Assembly (NCBI GenBank): GCA_038207155.1
Contig: JBBRAB010000023.1
Location: 1 to 64,000 of the forward strand
DNA length: 64,000 nt
Origin: FEN-1139 sp038207155
GTDB lineage: Bacteria > Myxococcota_A > Polyangia > Polyangiales > Polyangiaceae
Reading direction: 5' to 3'
Shown: positions 36,163-44,435 of the stretch, piece after piece
How the letters are laid out: the number at the start of each line of letters is the position of its first letter
How positions within the stretch are numbered: the first letter of the stretch is position 1
Program-made: the position numbers and the translations under genes
The notes under the pieces: model-generated
Seen by the model: only the letters and a program-made list of their open reading frames with translations
What the model was told of the DNA's origin: nothing
Database searches by the model: none

Positions 36163-37704
36163 TTAGCGCGAGCAGCTCGAGTCGCCCAGTTGTCGACAGA
36201 GGCCCCGAAGGATACGTCGATCCTGGTCGGTGGCCGTGCCCGCGTTCACCTTCGCCTTGAGGCTCTCTTTGGCGGTCTGCGCCTTGGCGAGATCCCCGCT
36301 CGCGGCCATGTCAACCGCTGGAGACGCGACCTGCGCGGTCGTCGGTGACCCTGCGGTTTGCGACGTACTCGAGGGCACCCGCGCCGGAGGCCCCGCAGGG
36401 ACGTGGGCGGGAGCGAGCTCGGAAGCCGCGACCTCACGGATGGCGCGTTCTGGCGCAACGGTGGTCGGCGCCAACGTGGGCTTGGCCTTGGGGAGATCAC
36501 CGACCTCGACGGCACCGGCCGGGGCGAGCGCGACGAGCTTGTCCGAGGCCCTGCGGCGACGGATGTCGTCGACCGTGGTGGCGCGCGCGACTCGGTCGAG
36601 CAACAGGCGCGATTCCTCGGCGGTGGTGGCTCGCTCGGCGCGCTCCAACATCGCGTCGGCCCAGCGCGCCTCAATGTTGCGAAATGCCGTGTCTGCGCGG
36701 AGATTGCTGCTCAGCGGGAGTCCCTGGATCCGCCGATGCGCTCCGTCTACGTCGGCGCGTGCGAGCATCGCCTTGGCGTCCTGCAACTGACTCAGCCACT
36801 GGTCACCGGATGCCGATGAGACAGGGGATGCGCTCTCGGCTTGCCCTTGGCCCGTGACCACGACGGCCCCAAACAAAAGCACCACCGCGGTCGCCAGCAG
36901 CGACATGCCGATGCGCGTCGGTCGGGACATCGTGTTCCACAGCAGTCGGATCCGTTCGCGCGTTGATGGGGTCGCGCCCGATGGATCCACCCCGAGCAGG
37001 GCCGCAAGTTGTTGGCTCTCTTCTGGGCTGGGCTTGTACACCTGCCCCGCAACGATAAATTTTAGGACGATATCGCCGAATTCAACCAGATCGCGAGCGT
37101 CAAGCAGGCCTTGGCTTAGCTCGACGCCATTGATTCGGATCCCGTTAGAGCTGCCCTGGTCGATGATCTCGTAGCGGCCGTCCTCGATGTAGTTGATCTC
37201 GGAGTGGACCCGGCTCACCGACGCGTGATTGATGCAGATGCTGCAATCCTCTCCACGACCAATCGTCTGACGTCCTCGTACCAGCAGATACTCGCGGCCC
37301 GGAGTGGGGCCCACCACCATCACCAAGCGATCCGCGTGGGATGACAGGCTCGTTGCCAGATTGGGCAGCGTTCTGGTGCGATCCGAGTTCTCGAGGTCGA
37401 GCGGAGCAACGACCTCATCCGTAATGAACTCCAGCCGATAGTCCCCGATCTGAATGAGATCGGTTGGACCCACGGGGGTTGTCTCGACGGCGCGGGCGCC
37501 ATTGACGTAGCAGCCGTTGTAGCTCTCAAGATCGGCGAGGAACCAGCCCGCACCCTGCTTGAGCAGGCGAGCGTGACAACGCGACACGTTGCGCTCCGTC
37601 AAACGAATGGTGTTTTCCTCAGCTCGTCCGAGGGTGTACTCGCTGCGTACGAGCTGGACGACCGTTGGGGCGCCGTGGTCGTCTTCGATGGACAGTTTCC
37701 ACAT
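36163..37704 (-). CDS. Double FHA-domain membrane protein
   Basis: A 513-residue protein with two forkhead-associated domains that bind phosphothreonine peptides: the first near 20-75 (YTLGRAEENTIRL, SRCHARL, NGCYVNG), the second near 145-200 (QTIGRGEDCSICI, SRVHSEI, SSNGIRINGVEL). One membrane helix (GMSLLATAVVLLFGAVVV) follows near 275, then an Ala/Pro-rich tail. ATG 37704 (MWKLSIEDD) is preferred to TTG 37725, since the first FHA strand begins there. It would read out Ser/Thr kinase activity such as that of the kinase at 26780, but no direct link is shown. Co-directional with the SGNH gene. Confidence 0.9.
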   Translation of the reverse strand: MWKLSIEDDHGAPTVVQLVRSEYTLGRAEENTIRLTERNVSRCHARLLKQGAGWFLADLESYNGCYVNGARAVETTPVGPTDLIQIGDYRLEFITDEVVAPLDLENSDRTRTLPNLATSLSSHADRLVMVVGPTPGREYLLVRGRQTIGRGEDCSICINHASVSRVHSEINYIEDGRYEIIDQGSSNGIRINGVELSQGLLDARDLVEFGDIVLKFIVAGQVYKPSPEESQQLAALLGVDPSGATPSTRERIRLLWNTMSRPTRIGMSLLATAVVLLFGAVVVTGQGQAESASPVSSASGDQWLSQLQDAKAMLARADVDGAHRRIQGLPLSSNLRADTAFRNIEARWADAMLERAERATTAEESRLLLDRVARATTVDDIRRRRASDKLVALAPAGAVEVGDLPKAKPTLAPTTVAPERAIREVAASELAPAHVPAGPPARVPSSTSQTAGSPTTAQVASPAVDMAASGDLAKAQTAKESLKAKVNAGTATDQDRRILRGLCRQLGDSSCSR

Positions 37705-37764
37705 CGTCGGAGGCCCATCCTGCAACGAAATCGCCCTGATTCCAACCTCACTCGACGTCCCCGA

Positions 37765-38910
37765 CTACGATATCGACGAGTTGTCAGCGGGCCGGTTGGC
37801 CTGGAGCTGCTGAGCCTGAATCGCCAAGGCATCGTGCAGCGCCGGTCGAAGCTCGCGCAGCAGCGTATTTTCCCGGCTAGGGCAGATCCGGTTTGTCAGC
37901 AGGACCAGCACCCAATCGCGCTGCGGGTCGCACCAGAGGCTCGTACCCGAAAAGCCCAGGTGCCCAAAGGAGCTCGCCGACAGGCGACTCCCTGCACTGG
38001 AGCCCGTCGGAGACTTGCCGTCAAACCCTGCCCGGAGCGTGCCGCCGGGTCGCGCCCGCAGCAGTCGCGACAGCACCGCGCTGGGCCAGAGGCCTTGCGG
38101 ACGCCCAGCGACGCTGTCGAGGAGTTGGGTGCCGAGCCAGAGCAGCGCCGAGACGGTCCCGAAGAGTCCCGCGTGTCCGGCAAAGCTGTGCCCCGCGAGA
38201 ACCCAGGCATTCTCGTCGTGCACGAGTCCGCGCAGCAGGCCCCCCCGCCAGGCAACCTGTTCGGTCGGTGCGATTCGGTCGAGGACGCCCGATGCCCTGC
38301 AGAGGAGCTGGCGCATCGAGCCGAGCTCCGTCGCGAGCGGCAACTCACGAGCGAGCAGCGTGTCGAGGCAGGCCCCGCTCGCCTCGGTCAGCGCCGCCCC
38401 GAGCAGCAGGTAGCCGAGATCGCTGTAGACCGGAGAAAACCCCTCTTCCGACGGCGCTTGCAGGTCCGGTCGACGGGCGTTTGCGGCACGCCGTAGCGCG
38501 ACCTCGCGAACGAACGGGAGGCCCGCACGGTGAGAGTCGAAGAGCTCGAGATGGGGCTCCAGACCGGCTCGATGAGCGAGCAGCCAGTCGAGCGGCAACT
38601 GGGCCGAGGCAGTCCCGGCGAGTCGAGGGAGGTAGCGCGCGAGTGGGGCCTGGAGGTCCCACTCGCCTCGCTCGTGACCGACGCTCGCTAGGATGGCGAG
38701 CAACGACTTGCTCACGGAGGCCAGGTCGAACAGCGCCGATGGCGCGATGGGCTCGGCCGAAAGGGGCCAGTAGCTGCCCGCGGCTCCCGAGTACGCCTGC
38801 CAGCCCTCCCTCGTGCGGACGGCCAGCCCACAGGTCGCGGCGGGGGCGGCTCCGGTCACCACAACCTTGTGCGCAATCGCGTCCAGCTCCGGTATCCTCA
38901 AGGCCTGCAT
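37765..38910 (-). CDS. Beta-lactamase-fold serine hydrolase
   Basis: A 381-residue member of the serine beta-lactamase/penicillin-binding-protein-like family (class C type esterases and peptidases). The nucleophile motif S-x-x-K is SVSK in LFDLASVSKSLLAI, the Tyr motif reads YSDLGY in place of YSN, and the third motif region is HAGLFGT. No signal peptide is evident with ATG 38910, so it may be cytoplasmic; a longer open frame upstream is Cys/Pro-rich and runs through the divergent pilC promoter region, so I reject it. Substrate is unknown. Divergent from pilC. Confidence 0.87.
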   Translation of the reverse strand: MQALRIPELDAIAHKVVVTGAAPAATCGLAVRTREGWQAYSGAAGSYWPLSAEPIAPSALFDLASVSKSLLAILASVGHERGEWDLQAPLARYLPRLAGTASAQLPLDWLLAHRAGLEPHLELFDSHRAGLPFVREVALRRAANARRPDLQAPSEEGFSPVYSDLGYLLLGAALTEASGACLDTLLARELPLATELGSMRQLLCRASGVLDRIAPTEQVAWRGGLLRGLVHDENAWVLAGHSFAGHAGLFGTVSALLWLGTQLLDSVAGRPQGLWPSAVLSRLLRARPGGTLRAGFDGKSPTGSSAGSRLSASSFGHLGFSGTSLWCDPQRDWVLVLLTNRICPSRENTLLRELRPALHDALAIQAQQLQANRPADNSSIS

Positions 38911-38933
38911 CGCCCGAGAGTTATGCAGGGCTG

Positions 38934-38963
38934 TTGTCCCAGCGTCCCTGGGCTCACTATGCT
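38934..38963 (+). promoter_or_regulatory. Candidate sigma-70 promoter of pilC
   Basis: TTGTCC at 38934-38939 and TATGCT at 38958-38963 are 18 bases apart with four of six matches each. Transcription near 38970 would leave a leader of about 25 bases before the pilC ATG at 38994. Confidence 0.35.
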
Positions 38964-38993
38964 TAGGTTTCGCTTGGAGCACTGACACAGAAG

Positions 38994-40208
38994 ATGGCCG
39001 AGTTCGTCTGGGAAGCCAAGAGCCGCAACGGGGATACCCGCAAGGGCACACTAGAGGCGGACTCCGTCGAGGCGGTGGAGCAGCGCCTGCGCGCGCAGCA
39101 ACTCACGCCGATCTCGGTGAAGAAAAAGCGTGTCGCGTTCCAGCTCTCGTTTGGCGGCGGTGTCGGCGTCAAAGAGCTGGTCACGTTCAGTCGTCTGTTT
39201 GCCACCATGATCGACGCCGGTCTGCCGCTCGTGCAGTGTCTCGAGATCCTCGGCAGCCAGCAGAGCAACGTGAAGTTTGCGGCCGTGCTGAAGGACGTCA
39301 AAAACAGCGTCGAGCAGGGCTTGAGTTTCAGTGACGCGCTCCGGCGCCACCCGAAGGCCTTCGACGAGCTTTACGTCAACCTGGTTCAAGCGGGTGAGCT
39401 CGGCGGTATCCTCGATACCATCATGAACCGCTTGAGCATCTACCTTGAGAAGAGGCAGAAGCTCATGCGCCAGGTCAAGGGCGCCATGACCTATCCGACG
39501 ATCGTGATCTGCATCGCGATCGGCGTGATGGCGGTGATTCTGACCTTCGTGATTCCCGCGTTTGAAAGCATGTTCAAGGACTTTGGTGGCGGCAAGGATG
39601 CCCTGCCAAAGATTACGCAGCTCTTGATCGCCGTCTCGCACGGCTTCATCTCGTATTTGCCGTTGATCGCGGTGCTTGGAACGGGCGCGTTCTTCGGCGT
39701 CGGCTATCTCTACAAAAAGCCCAAGGGCAAGCGTTTCTTTCATCAGCTGTTTCTGAACCTGCCGATCATGGGTTCTGTGCTGCGTAAGATTGCCGTGGCG
39801 CGTTTCACGCGAACTCTTGGCACGTTGCTTCAGTCCGGCGTGCCAATCCTCGATGCTCTGGAGATCTGTGCTCGAACGTCAGGCAACGTCCTGATCGAGG
39901 AAGCCATCTACTACGTTCGCCAGAAGATCAGCGAAGGTAAGAACATGGGTGAGCCTCTGGCCGAGACCAAGGTCTTCCCAGACATGGTGGTGCAGATGAT
40001 CTCGGTGGGTGAGCAGACCGGCGCGCTCGACCAGATGCTCAATAAAGTTGCCGATTTCTACGAAGAAGAGACCGACATCGCCGTCGCCTCGCTGACGAGC
40101 TCGCTTGAGCCAATCTTGATGGTTGGCGTCGGCGGCATGGTCGGTGTGGTGCTGATGGCGATGTACATGCCTATCTTCTCGTTGGCCGGCAACATCAAGA
40201 CCCATTAG
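38994..40208 (+). CDS. pilC: Type IV pilus inner-membrane platform protein PilC
   Basis: Polytopic platform protein of 404 residues that couples the PilB/PilT ATPases to the pilus. It has two GspF/PilC domains: the first includes FSRLFATMIDAGLPLVQCLEIL, the second FTRTLGTLLQSGVPILDALEI, each followed by a QAGE/SVGEQTG motif (LVQAGELGG; SVGEQTGAL). Three membrane helices are visible (for example IVICIAIGVMAVILTFVIP). Length and order match type IVa PilC rather than GspF. pilB, pilT and pilA are not in the window. Three bases separate it from the PilS-like gene. Confidence 0.97.
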   Translation: MAEFVWEAKSRNGDTRKGTLEADSVEAVEQRLRAQQLTPISVKKKRVAFQLSFGGGVGVKELVTFSRLFATMIDAGLPLVQCLEILGSQQSNVKFAAVLKDVKNSVEQGLSFSDALRRHPKAFDELYVNLVQAGELGGILDTIMNRLSIYLEKRQKLMRQVKGAMTYPTIVICIAIGVMAVILTFVIPAFESMFKDFGGGKDALPKITQLLIAVSHGFISYLPLIAVLGTGAFFGVGYLYKKPKGKRFFHQLFLNLPIMGSVLRKIAVARFTRTLGTLLQSGVPILDALEICARTSGNVLIEEAIYYVRQKISEGKNMGEPLAETKVFPDMVVQMISVGEQTGALDQMLNKVADFYEEETDIAVASLTSSLEPILMVGVGGMVGVVLMAMYMPIFSLAGNIKTH

Positions 40209-40211
40209 CCC

Positions 40212-41510
40212 GTGCAGCTGGGAATACCCGATCAAGTCACTGGAGCGTCGACGCGCCGGCGCTTGTTGTGGCTGAACGTAGTTCGTTTGCTCGTGCTGTT
40301 GATGCTGCTGGCCCTGATGGGCTGGGCATTCCTCGGGACACGCTTCAACCTCGGCACCGAGTCGAGTCGACTGGCCTTTGGCGCTCTTGCCGCCTCCTTT
40401 GCCATTACCGGTGCGACGACGTTGCTGCTCGCGCGCGGGGCTGATGCCGCACGTTTGGGCATGGGCCAGGTCGTGTCCGATCAACTCGTCTGGACCGTGC
40501 TGGTCTACATTTCTGGGGGTGTGGCCAGCGCGGCCACGCCGTTTTACGGTCTTACCTGCCTCGCGGGTGCGATCGTGGTCGGCGCGCGCGGTGCGTTCGT
40601 GGGCGGCGCAACCGCGCTGTTGTCCTTTTGCACGCTCGGGGTTGGCTTCTGGAGCGGGTGGCTGCACGGCCCCAAAGATCAGCCCGCTGAAATCTACGAT
40701 TTTGCTCCTGACGAGATCGCCTTTCACGTCGGCGTGAATCTGCTCGGGATCGTGGTCGTCAGCCTGCTCGCCGCCTATCTCGCTGAGCGGTTGAGACTGA
40801 CCGGCGGCAAGCTGGTTGAGGCCGAGGCGCGGGCCGATCGCGCCGAGCGAATGGCGGCACTCGGACGCCTCGCGATGGGGCTCGCCCATGAGATCCGCAA
40901 TCCACTGGGTTCGATCGCGGGCTCGGCTCAGATGCTCGGCATGGCGCCGAGCATGGCCCCCGACGATAAGCGACTCTGTGAGATCATTCAGCGCGAGGCC
41001 GCGCGCCTCAATGATCTCGTCACCGACATGATGGATCTGGCTCGTCCGCGACCTGCGATTCCGAATGCGGTGGACGCTGCCGGAATTGCTCGCGACGTGG
41101 CGACCCTCACCGAGTCCTCGGGCCGCGGGGGTACCGACGTAGGCGTGGACTACCGCGGGCCGATGACACCGCTGCTCGTGACGGCTGATCCGGCGCTGCT
41201 GCGGCAGCTGATCTGGAATCTGGTCCGCAACGCAGTGCAGGCCAGCTCGGCGGATGAACGCGTGTCGCTCAGTCTCTCAGTCGTGGGCGGCCGGGTGTCC
41301 CTGGTGGTCGAGGATCGCGGCGTCGGAATTGAGCCCGACGCCATGGGACGCCTGTTTGATGCGTTCTTCACCACGCGCTCGCAGGGCACCGGCGTCGGGC
41401 TCGCCGTGGTCAAGCGCATCGCGGATGAGCATGGTTGGCCAGTGCTCGTTGAGAGTGATCGCGGTCAAGGCGCGCGATTCACCCTCGATCTGGGGCCTCC
41501 GCTGAGCTGA
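40212..41510 (+). CDS. PilS-like membrane sensor histidine kinase
   Basis: A 432-residue kinase with about six N-terminal membrane helices (first LLVLLMLLALMGWAFLG), a linker, a HisKA domain with phospho-acceptor in LAHEIRNPLGSIAG, and a HATPase with N box LIWNLVRNAVQA, G1 DRGVGIEP and G2 GTGVGLAVVKRI. No PAS domain is obvious between membrane and HisKA. GTG 40212 is three bases after pilC. The position and layout match PilS, which controls pilin transcription through PilR and sigma-54, but no pilR follows; the next gene is mlaC-like after 263 bp. Confidence 0.9.
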   Translation: MQLGIPDQVTGASTRRRLLWLNVVRLLVLLMLLALMGWAFLGTRFNLGTESSRLAFGALAASFAITGATTLLLARGADAARLGMGQVVSDQLVWTVLVYISGGVASAATPFYGLTCLAGAIVVGARGAFVGGATALLSFCTLGVGFWSGWLHGPKDQPAEIYDFAPDEIAFHVGVNLLGIVVVSLLAAYLAERLRLTGGKLVEAEARADRAERMAALGRLAMGLAHEIRNPLGSIAGSAQMLGMAPSMAPDDKRLCEIIQREAARLNDLVTDMMDLARPRPAIPNAVDAAGIARDVATLTESSGRGGTDVGVDYRGPMTPLLVTADPALLRQLIWNLVRNAVQASSADERVSLSLSVVGGRVSLVVEDRGVGIEPDAMGRLFDAFFTTRSQGTGVGLAVVKRIADEHGWPVLVESDRGQGARFTLDLGPPLS

Positions 41511-41609
41511 GCGTTGGTCGGGGCGGTGGCGACGGCCCAGTTGCGCCCTGTGAGCGAGAGTCACGAGTGTAACGTGACGCCTGTGACCGGCGGGTTACGC
41601 GCGGACGGC

Positions 41610-41625
41610 CCCCGATTTTTCGGGG
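41610..41625 (+). terminator. Weak terminator-like hairpin after the PilS-like gene
   Basis: CCCCGA at 41610-41615 pairs perfectly with TCGGGG at 41620-41625 across TTTT. It is followed by CTTGTTGG rather than a T-run, so it may only be a stable 3' stem. Confidence 0.35.
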
Positions 41626-41755
41626 CTTGTTGGAGGCTTGAGGTCAGAAGTCGAGTGATTGCAGGTACTTAACCTGTGACTTGGCACGGCGGACCGGCTG
41701 CCTGGGTCCCTTGCTGCTCGGAACTACACTGGCATTAGGTTTGCAATGAGGGAGA

Positions 41756-41770
41756 CTGAGGAAACCTCAG
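41756..41770 (+). promoter_or_regulatory. Hairpin covering the ribosome site of the mlaC-like gene
   Basis: CTGAGG at 41756-41761, AAA loop, CCTCAG at 41765-41770: a perfect six-pair stem that buries the GAGG sequence nearest the start codon at 41774. A second purine run, GAGGGAGA, lies just upstream and would stay free. Confidence 0.5.
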
Positions 41771-41773
41771 ACC

Positions 41774-42367
41774 ATGCACGCCATGCCCCGCTTTCAGTCC
41801 TTCGCTCTCGCTCTGGCCCTCCTGCTGATTCCGGTCACCAGCATTGCGGGTGAATCTGCCACAGGCCACCTGAGTCGCCGTTTGGTTGCTCTCAACGGCG
41901 TCGTTGACGAGACCAAGTCTGCTGCTCGTGAACACAAGCTGCACGGCCTGATGGACGAGGTCTTTGACTACGAAGAGCTAGCCAAGCGTTCGCTCGGAGC
42001 CAAGGAATGGGAGGCTCGGACGCCAGCTGAGCGCAAGAAGTTCCAGTCGCTGCTCGAGCAACTCGTGCGTCGCTCCTACCAGAAGAGTCTCGACAAGGTT
42101 GCGGGCTACAAGGTTGACTTCAAGAGCGAGAAGGCCGATGGCGGCGACGTTCGGGTCGCCACCCGGGCTCACAAGACAGGCGCTTCGCCGGTGAAGATTG
42201 ATTATGTGCTTCATGATGTGAAAGGCACTTGGCGCGTGTTTGACGTCTTCATCGAGGACAGCAGCCTGGTCGCAAACTACCGCAGCCAGTTCAGCAAGGT
42301 GATCCAGAAAAAGGGGTTTGATGCCCTGCTCGAGAAGCTTCAGAAGAAGGTCGACAGCGGCAACTGA
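41774..42367 (+). CDS. MlaC/Ttg2-like periplasmic phospholipid-binding protein
   Basis: A 197-residue protein with a cleavable signal peptide (about 1-25, ending IPVTSIAG) and the MlaC (toluene tolerance Ttg2) fold: DEVFDYEELAKRSLGAKEWEART, FQSLLEQLVRRSYQKSL, and the closing VFIEDSSLVANYRSQFSKVIQKKGFDALL. MlaC proteins shuttle phospholipids between outer and inner membrane with the MlaFEDB transporter; those partners are not in the window, so this is an orphan here. ATG 41774 is used; ATG 41783 would remove only three residues. Next is a TPR gene after 116 bp. Confidence 0.92.
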   Translation: MHAMPRFQSFALALALLLIPVTSIAGESATGHLSRRLVALNGVVDETKSAAREHKLHGLMDEVFDYEELAKRSLGAKEWEARTPAERKKFQSLLEQLVRRSYQKSLDKVAGYKVDFKSEKADGGDVRVATRAHKTGASPVKIDYVLHDVKGTWRVFDVFIEDSSLVANYRSQFSKVIQKKGFDALLEKLQKKVDSGN

Positions 42368-42483
42368 GCTCGACAACGGCCGGGTCGGTTCCCTCCTGCG
42401 GCTCTAGAGTCCAGGGCTGTGGCACCGGCCCGCGTGGTTTTTGTACCTGAGGGCCCGGGTAACGGTACGATCCGCTTGAGTTC

Positions 42484-44391
42484 GTGACAGCCATCCCCAC
42501 CTCCGTCTCTGGGCGCGCGCCTGAAGCCGTTTCTTCCTCGAATGAGGAGGAGCCGCGCGTCCCCCTGCGTCTCACGGTTGCGCGCGGGCGGCTTGGGCTT
42601 GAACTCTACGAACCGGTGAGCCTCGGCCCGCTTGAGCTGCCTGAGCTGCAGCTCTCGTTCCGAGGTCTGAGTTTTCCACTCGACCTTTCGGGTGGGGTCC
42701 CTGTCTTTCGACATCGACGTGGGGAGCTGGAGCGCCTGGTGCTTGCCACGTCGGTTGAACGCTTGCGTGCTTGGATCGAGCCGCGGATTCGCGCTGCGAT
42801 TGGCGCTCTGGCGCGCCCGCTCGATCTCTGGCCAATCACCGACGGTCTCGGGGTTGGCATCGTTCGCGCCGGCTCGGTGTTGGCGTTTGACCTGCTCTGG
42901 GCCCCGACGGGCAGCGACGTTCGTCTGGTCGTGAGCAGGGCTCGCGGCGTGGGGCTGACCTCCCCGGCGCTCGGCGAATCCCTGCGGATCCTCGACTCAG
43001 TCTTCGGCAAGTTGTCGACTCGACGCGGACGCCTCTACCGTGTCTCGGCGCTCGGACAACGTCTCGGTCGGATCGTGCTTCCCTCGGTCGGTGCGCGCGC
43101 ACCAGCCGCCGAGCAGGTCGTTGTCTCGACGCTGGCCTGGGAGCATACCGAGGCCAAAATCCTGCTCGATTCGACGCTCACGCCGCCCGCCGTGAGCGCT
43201 GTGATCGGACGTGCTCTCGAGGCTGCGATACACACGGAGCGGGCCGATGACGCACTCGCCAGCGGTGAGATCGAGCCTGCTCGCTCGGGTTACATGGCAG
43301 CGCTCGAAGCCGCGCCGCGAGCGCGCGAGCTCGTGCTGCTAATCGCTGAGATCGACGCGCGCATCGCCGGACGACGTGAGGCCGCTCTGGGCCTGCTCTC
43401 CGAGACTCTGCCCGCGGTGGCCGCCGGCGCCGTTGGAGCCGAATTGCTCGCCGCCACTGGGGATCACGAGGGCGCGCGCGCCGCCTACAGCGCGGTCGTG
43501 CGAGACGAAACCTACGCGCCGCTCGCTGCGCTGCTCGCGGTGGAGTCGCTGCGATTTGAGCCAGATGCTCAGCAGCGGCGGCTCACCTTGGATGCCGCGG
43601 TCGCGCGTGCTCCAAACCTACCCGAAGCGCGTTGGGCTCGTTTCCGAGCCCGCGCCGAGCGGGGCGATATCGATGGCGCGCTCGCCGATGCTCAGCATCT
43701 CGAGGCTGCGGCCGTTGGTTCGCGCGCGCGGCACTACTGCTGCGTGACCGCTGCTGGGGACATTCTCGCTGCGGGGTTTGAGAGGGCCGCCGGGCGCCTT
43801 TTTGAGCGAGCTCTGCGCTACGTGCCCGACGATGCCAAGGCCACCCTCGGTCTCGGTCGCGCCTTTCTTGCAGCTCGCGAAGGACTGCGTGCTTTGCCGT
43901 TGCTGGAGAGAGCACGCGAGCTGGCGGCGTCGGGAGCTGGCGAGCTGGTTGGCGAGATTGATTTTGAGCTGGCTCGGCTCAGTGCCGAGGTGCTCAGTGA
44001 TCTCCCTCAAGCCATCGCGCGGTTGCGTCAGGTGACCACGGCCTGCTCTTTGGTGGTCGAGGCGCGCGTGCTGGAGGCCCAATATCGTCTGAAGCTTGGC
44101 GATATCGTAGGGACTTCGGTGGCCTACGCTCGTGCGCGCGAGCTGGTCGAGCTCGGTCATCGCTCACGCAATCCAGCGCAGTGGCTTCGGTTGGCGGGTC
44201 GCTTCGAGAGCGAAGTGCGGCGCGATCCGAACGCCGCCGAACGCCACCTGGCTCAGGCACTCCGACTCGAGCCGCAGTCAGCCGAACTCGCCGAAGCCTA
44301 TCGAGACGTCGCTGCGCGCGTGGCAGCTCGACGACAGGCGGCGGAGTTGTCGCCGGTCACGGACTCAAGCGTTCCGCCCACGTCGCTATGA
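42484..44391 (+). CDS. TPR-rich protein of unknown function
   Basis: A 635-residue protein starting at GTG 42484. The first 250 residues look like a globular beta-rich domain without signal peptide (LTVARGRLGLELYEPVSLGPLELPELQLSFRG pattern is beta-like), and from about 250 on the protein is almost entirely helical tetratricopeptide-type repeats (ERADDALASGEIEPARSGYMAALEAAP and several like it). Such repeats act as protein-binding scaffolds. No catalytic motif or membrane helix is seen, so it is probably cytoplasmic. The neighbours give no clear function; it converges on the acidic propeller-like gene. Confidence 0.85.
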   Translation: MTAIPTSVSGRAPEAVSSSNEEEPRVPLRLTVARGRLGLELYEPVSLGPLELPELQLSFRGLSFPLDLSGGVPVFRHRRGELERLVLATSVERLRAWIEPRIRAAIGALARPLDLWPITDGLGVGIVRAGSVLAFDLLWAPTGSDVRLVVSRARGVGLTSPALGESLRILDSVFGKLSTRRGRLYRVSALGQRLGRIVLPSVGARAPAAEQVVVSTLAWEHTEAKILLDSTLTPPAVSAVIGRALEAAIHTERADDALASGEIEPARSGYMAALEAAPRARELVLLIAEIDARIAGRREAALGLLSETLPAVAAGAVGAELLAATGDHEGARAAYSAVVRDETYAPLAALLAVESLRFEPDAQQRRLTLDAAVARAPNLPEARWARFRARAERGDIDGALADAQHLEAAAVGSRARHYCCVTAAGDILAAGFERAAGRLFERALRYVPDDAKATLGLGRAFLAAREGLRALPLLERARELAASGAGELVGEIDFELARLSAEVLSDLPQAIARLRQVTTACSLVVEARVLEAQYRLKLGDIVGTSVAYARARELVELGHRSRNPAQWLRLAGRFESEVRRDPNAAERHLAQALRLEPQSAELAEAYRDVAARVAARRQAAELSPVTDSSVPPTSL

Positions 44392-44435
44392 GCTTCCCAG
44401 GCGGATCGTCGACGCGCGGATCAAGTGGGTCGCGG

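Noticed and set aside
41680..41702. TGGCACG-like sigma-54 promoter upstream of the mlaC-like gene
   Set aside because: The GC that should form the -12 element is two bases out of register.
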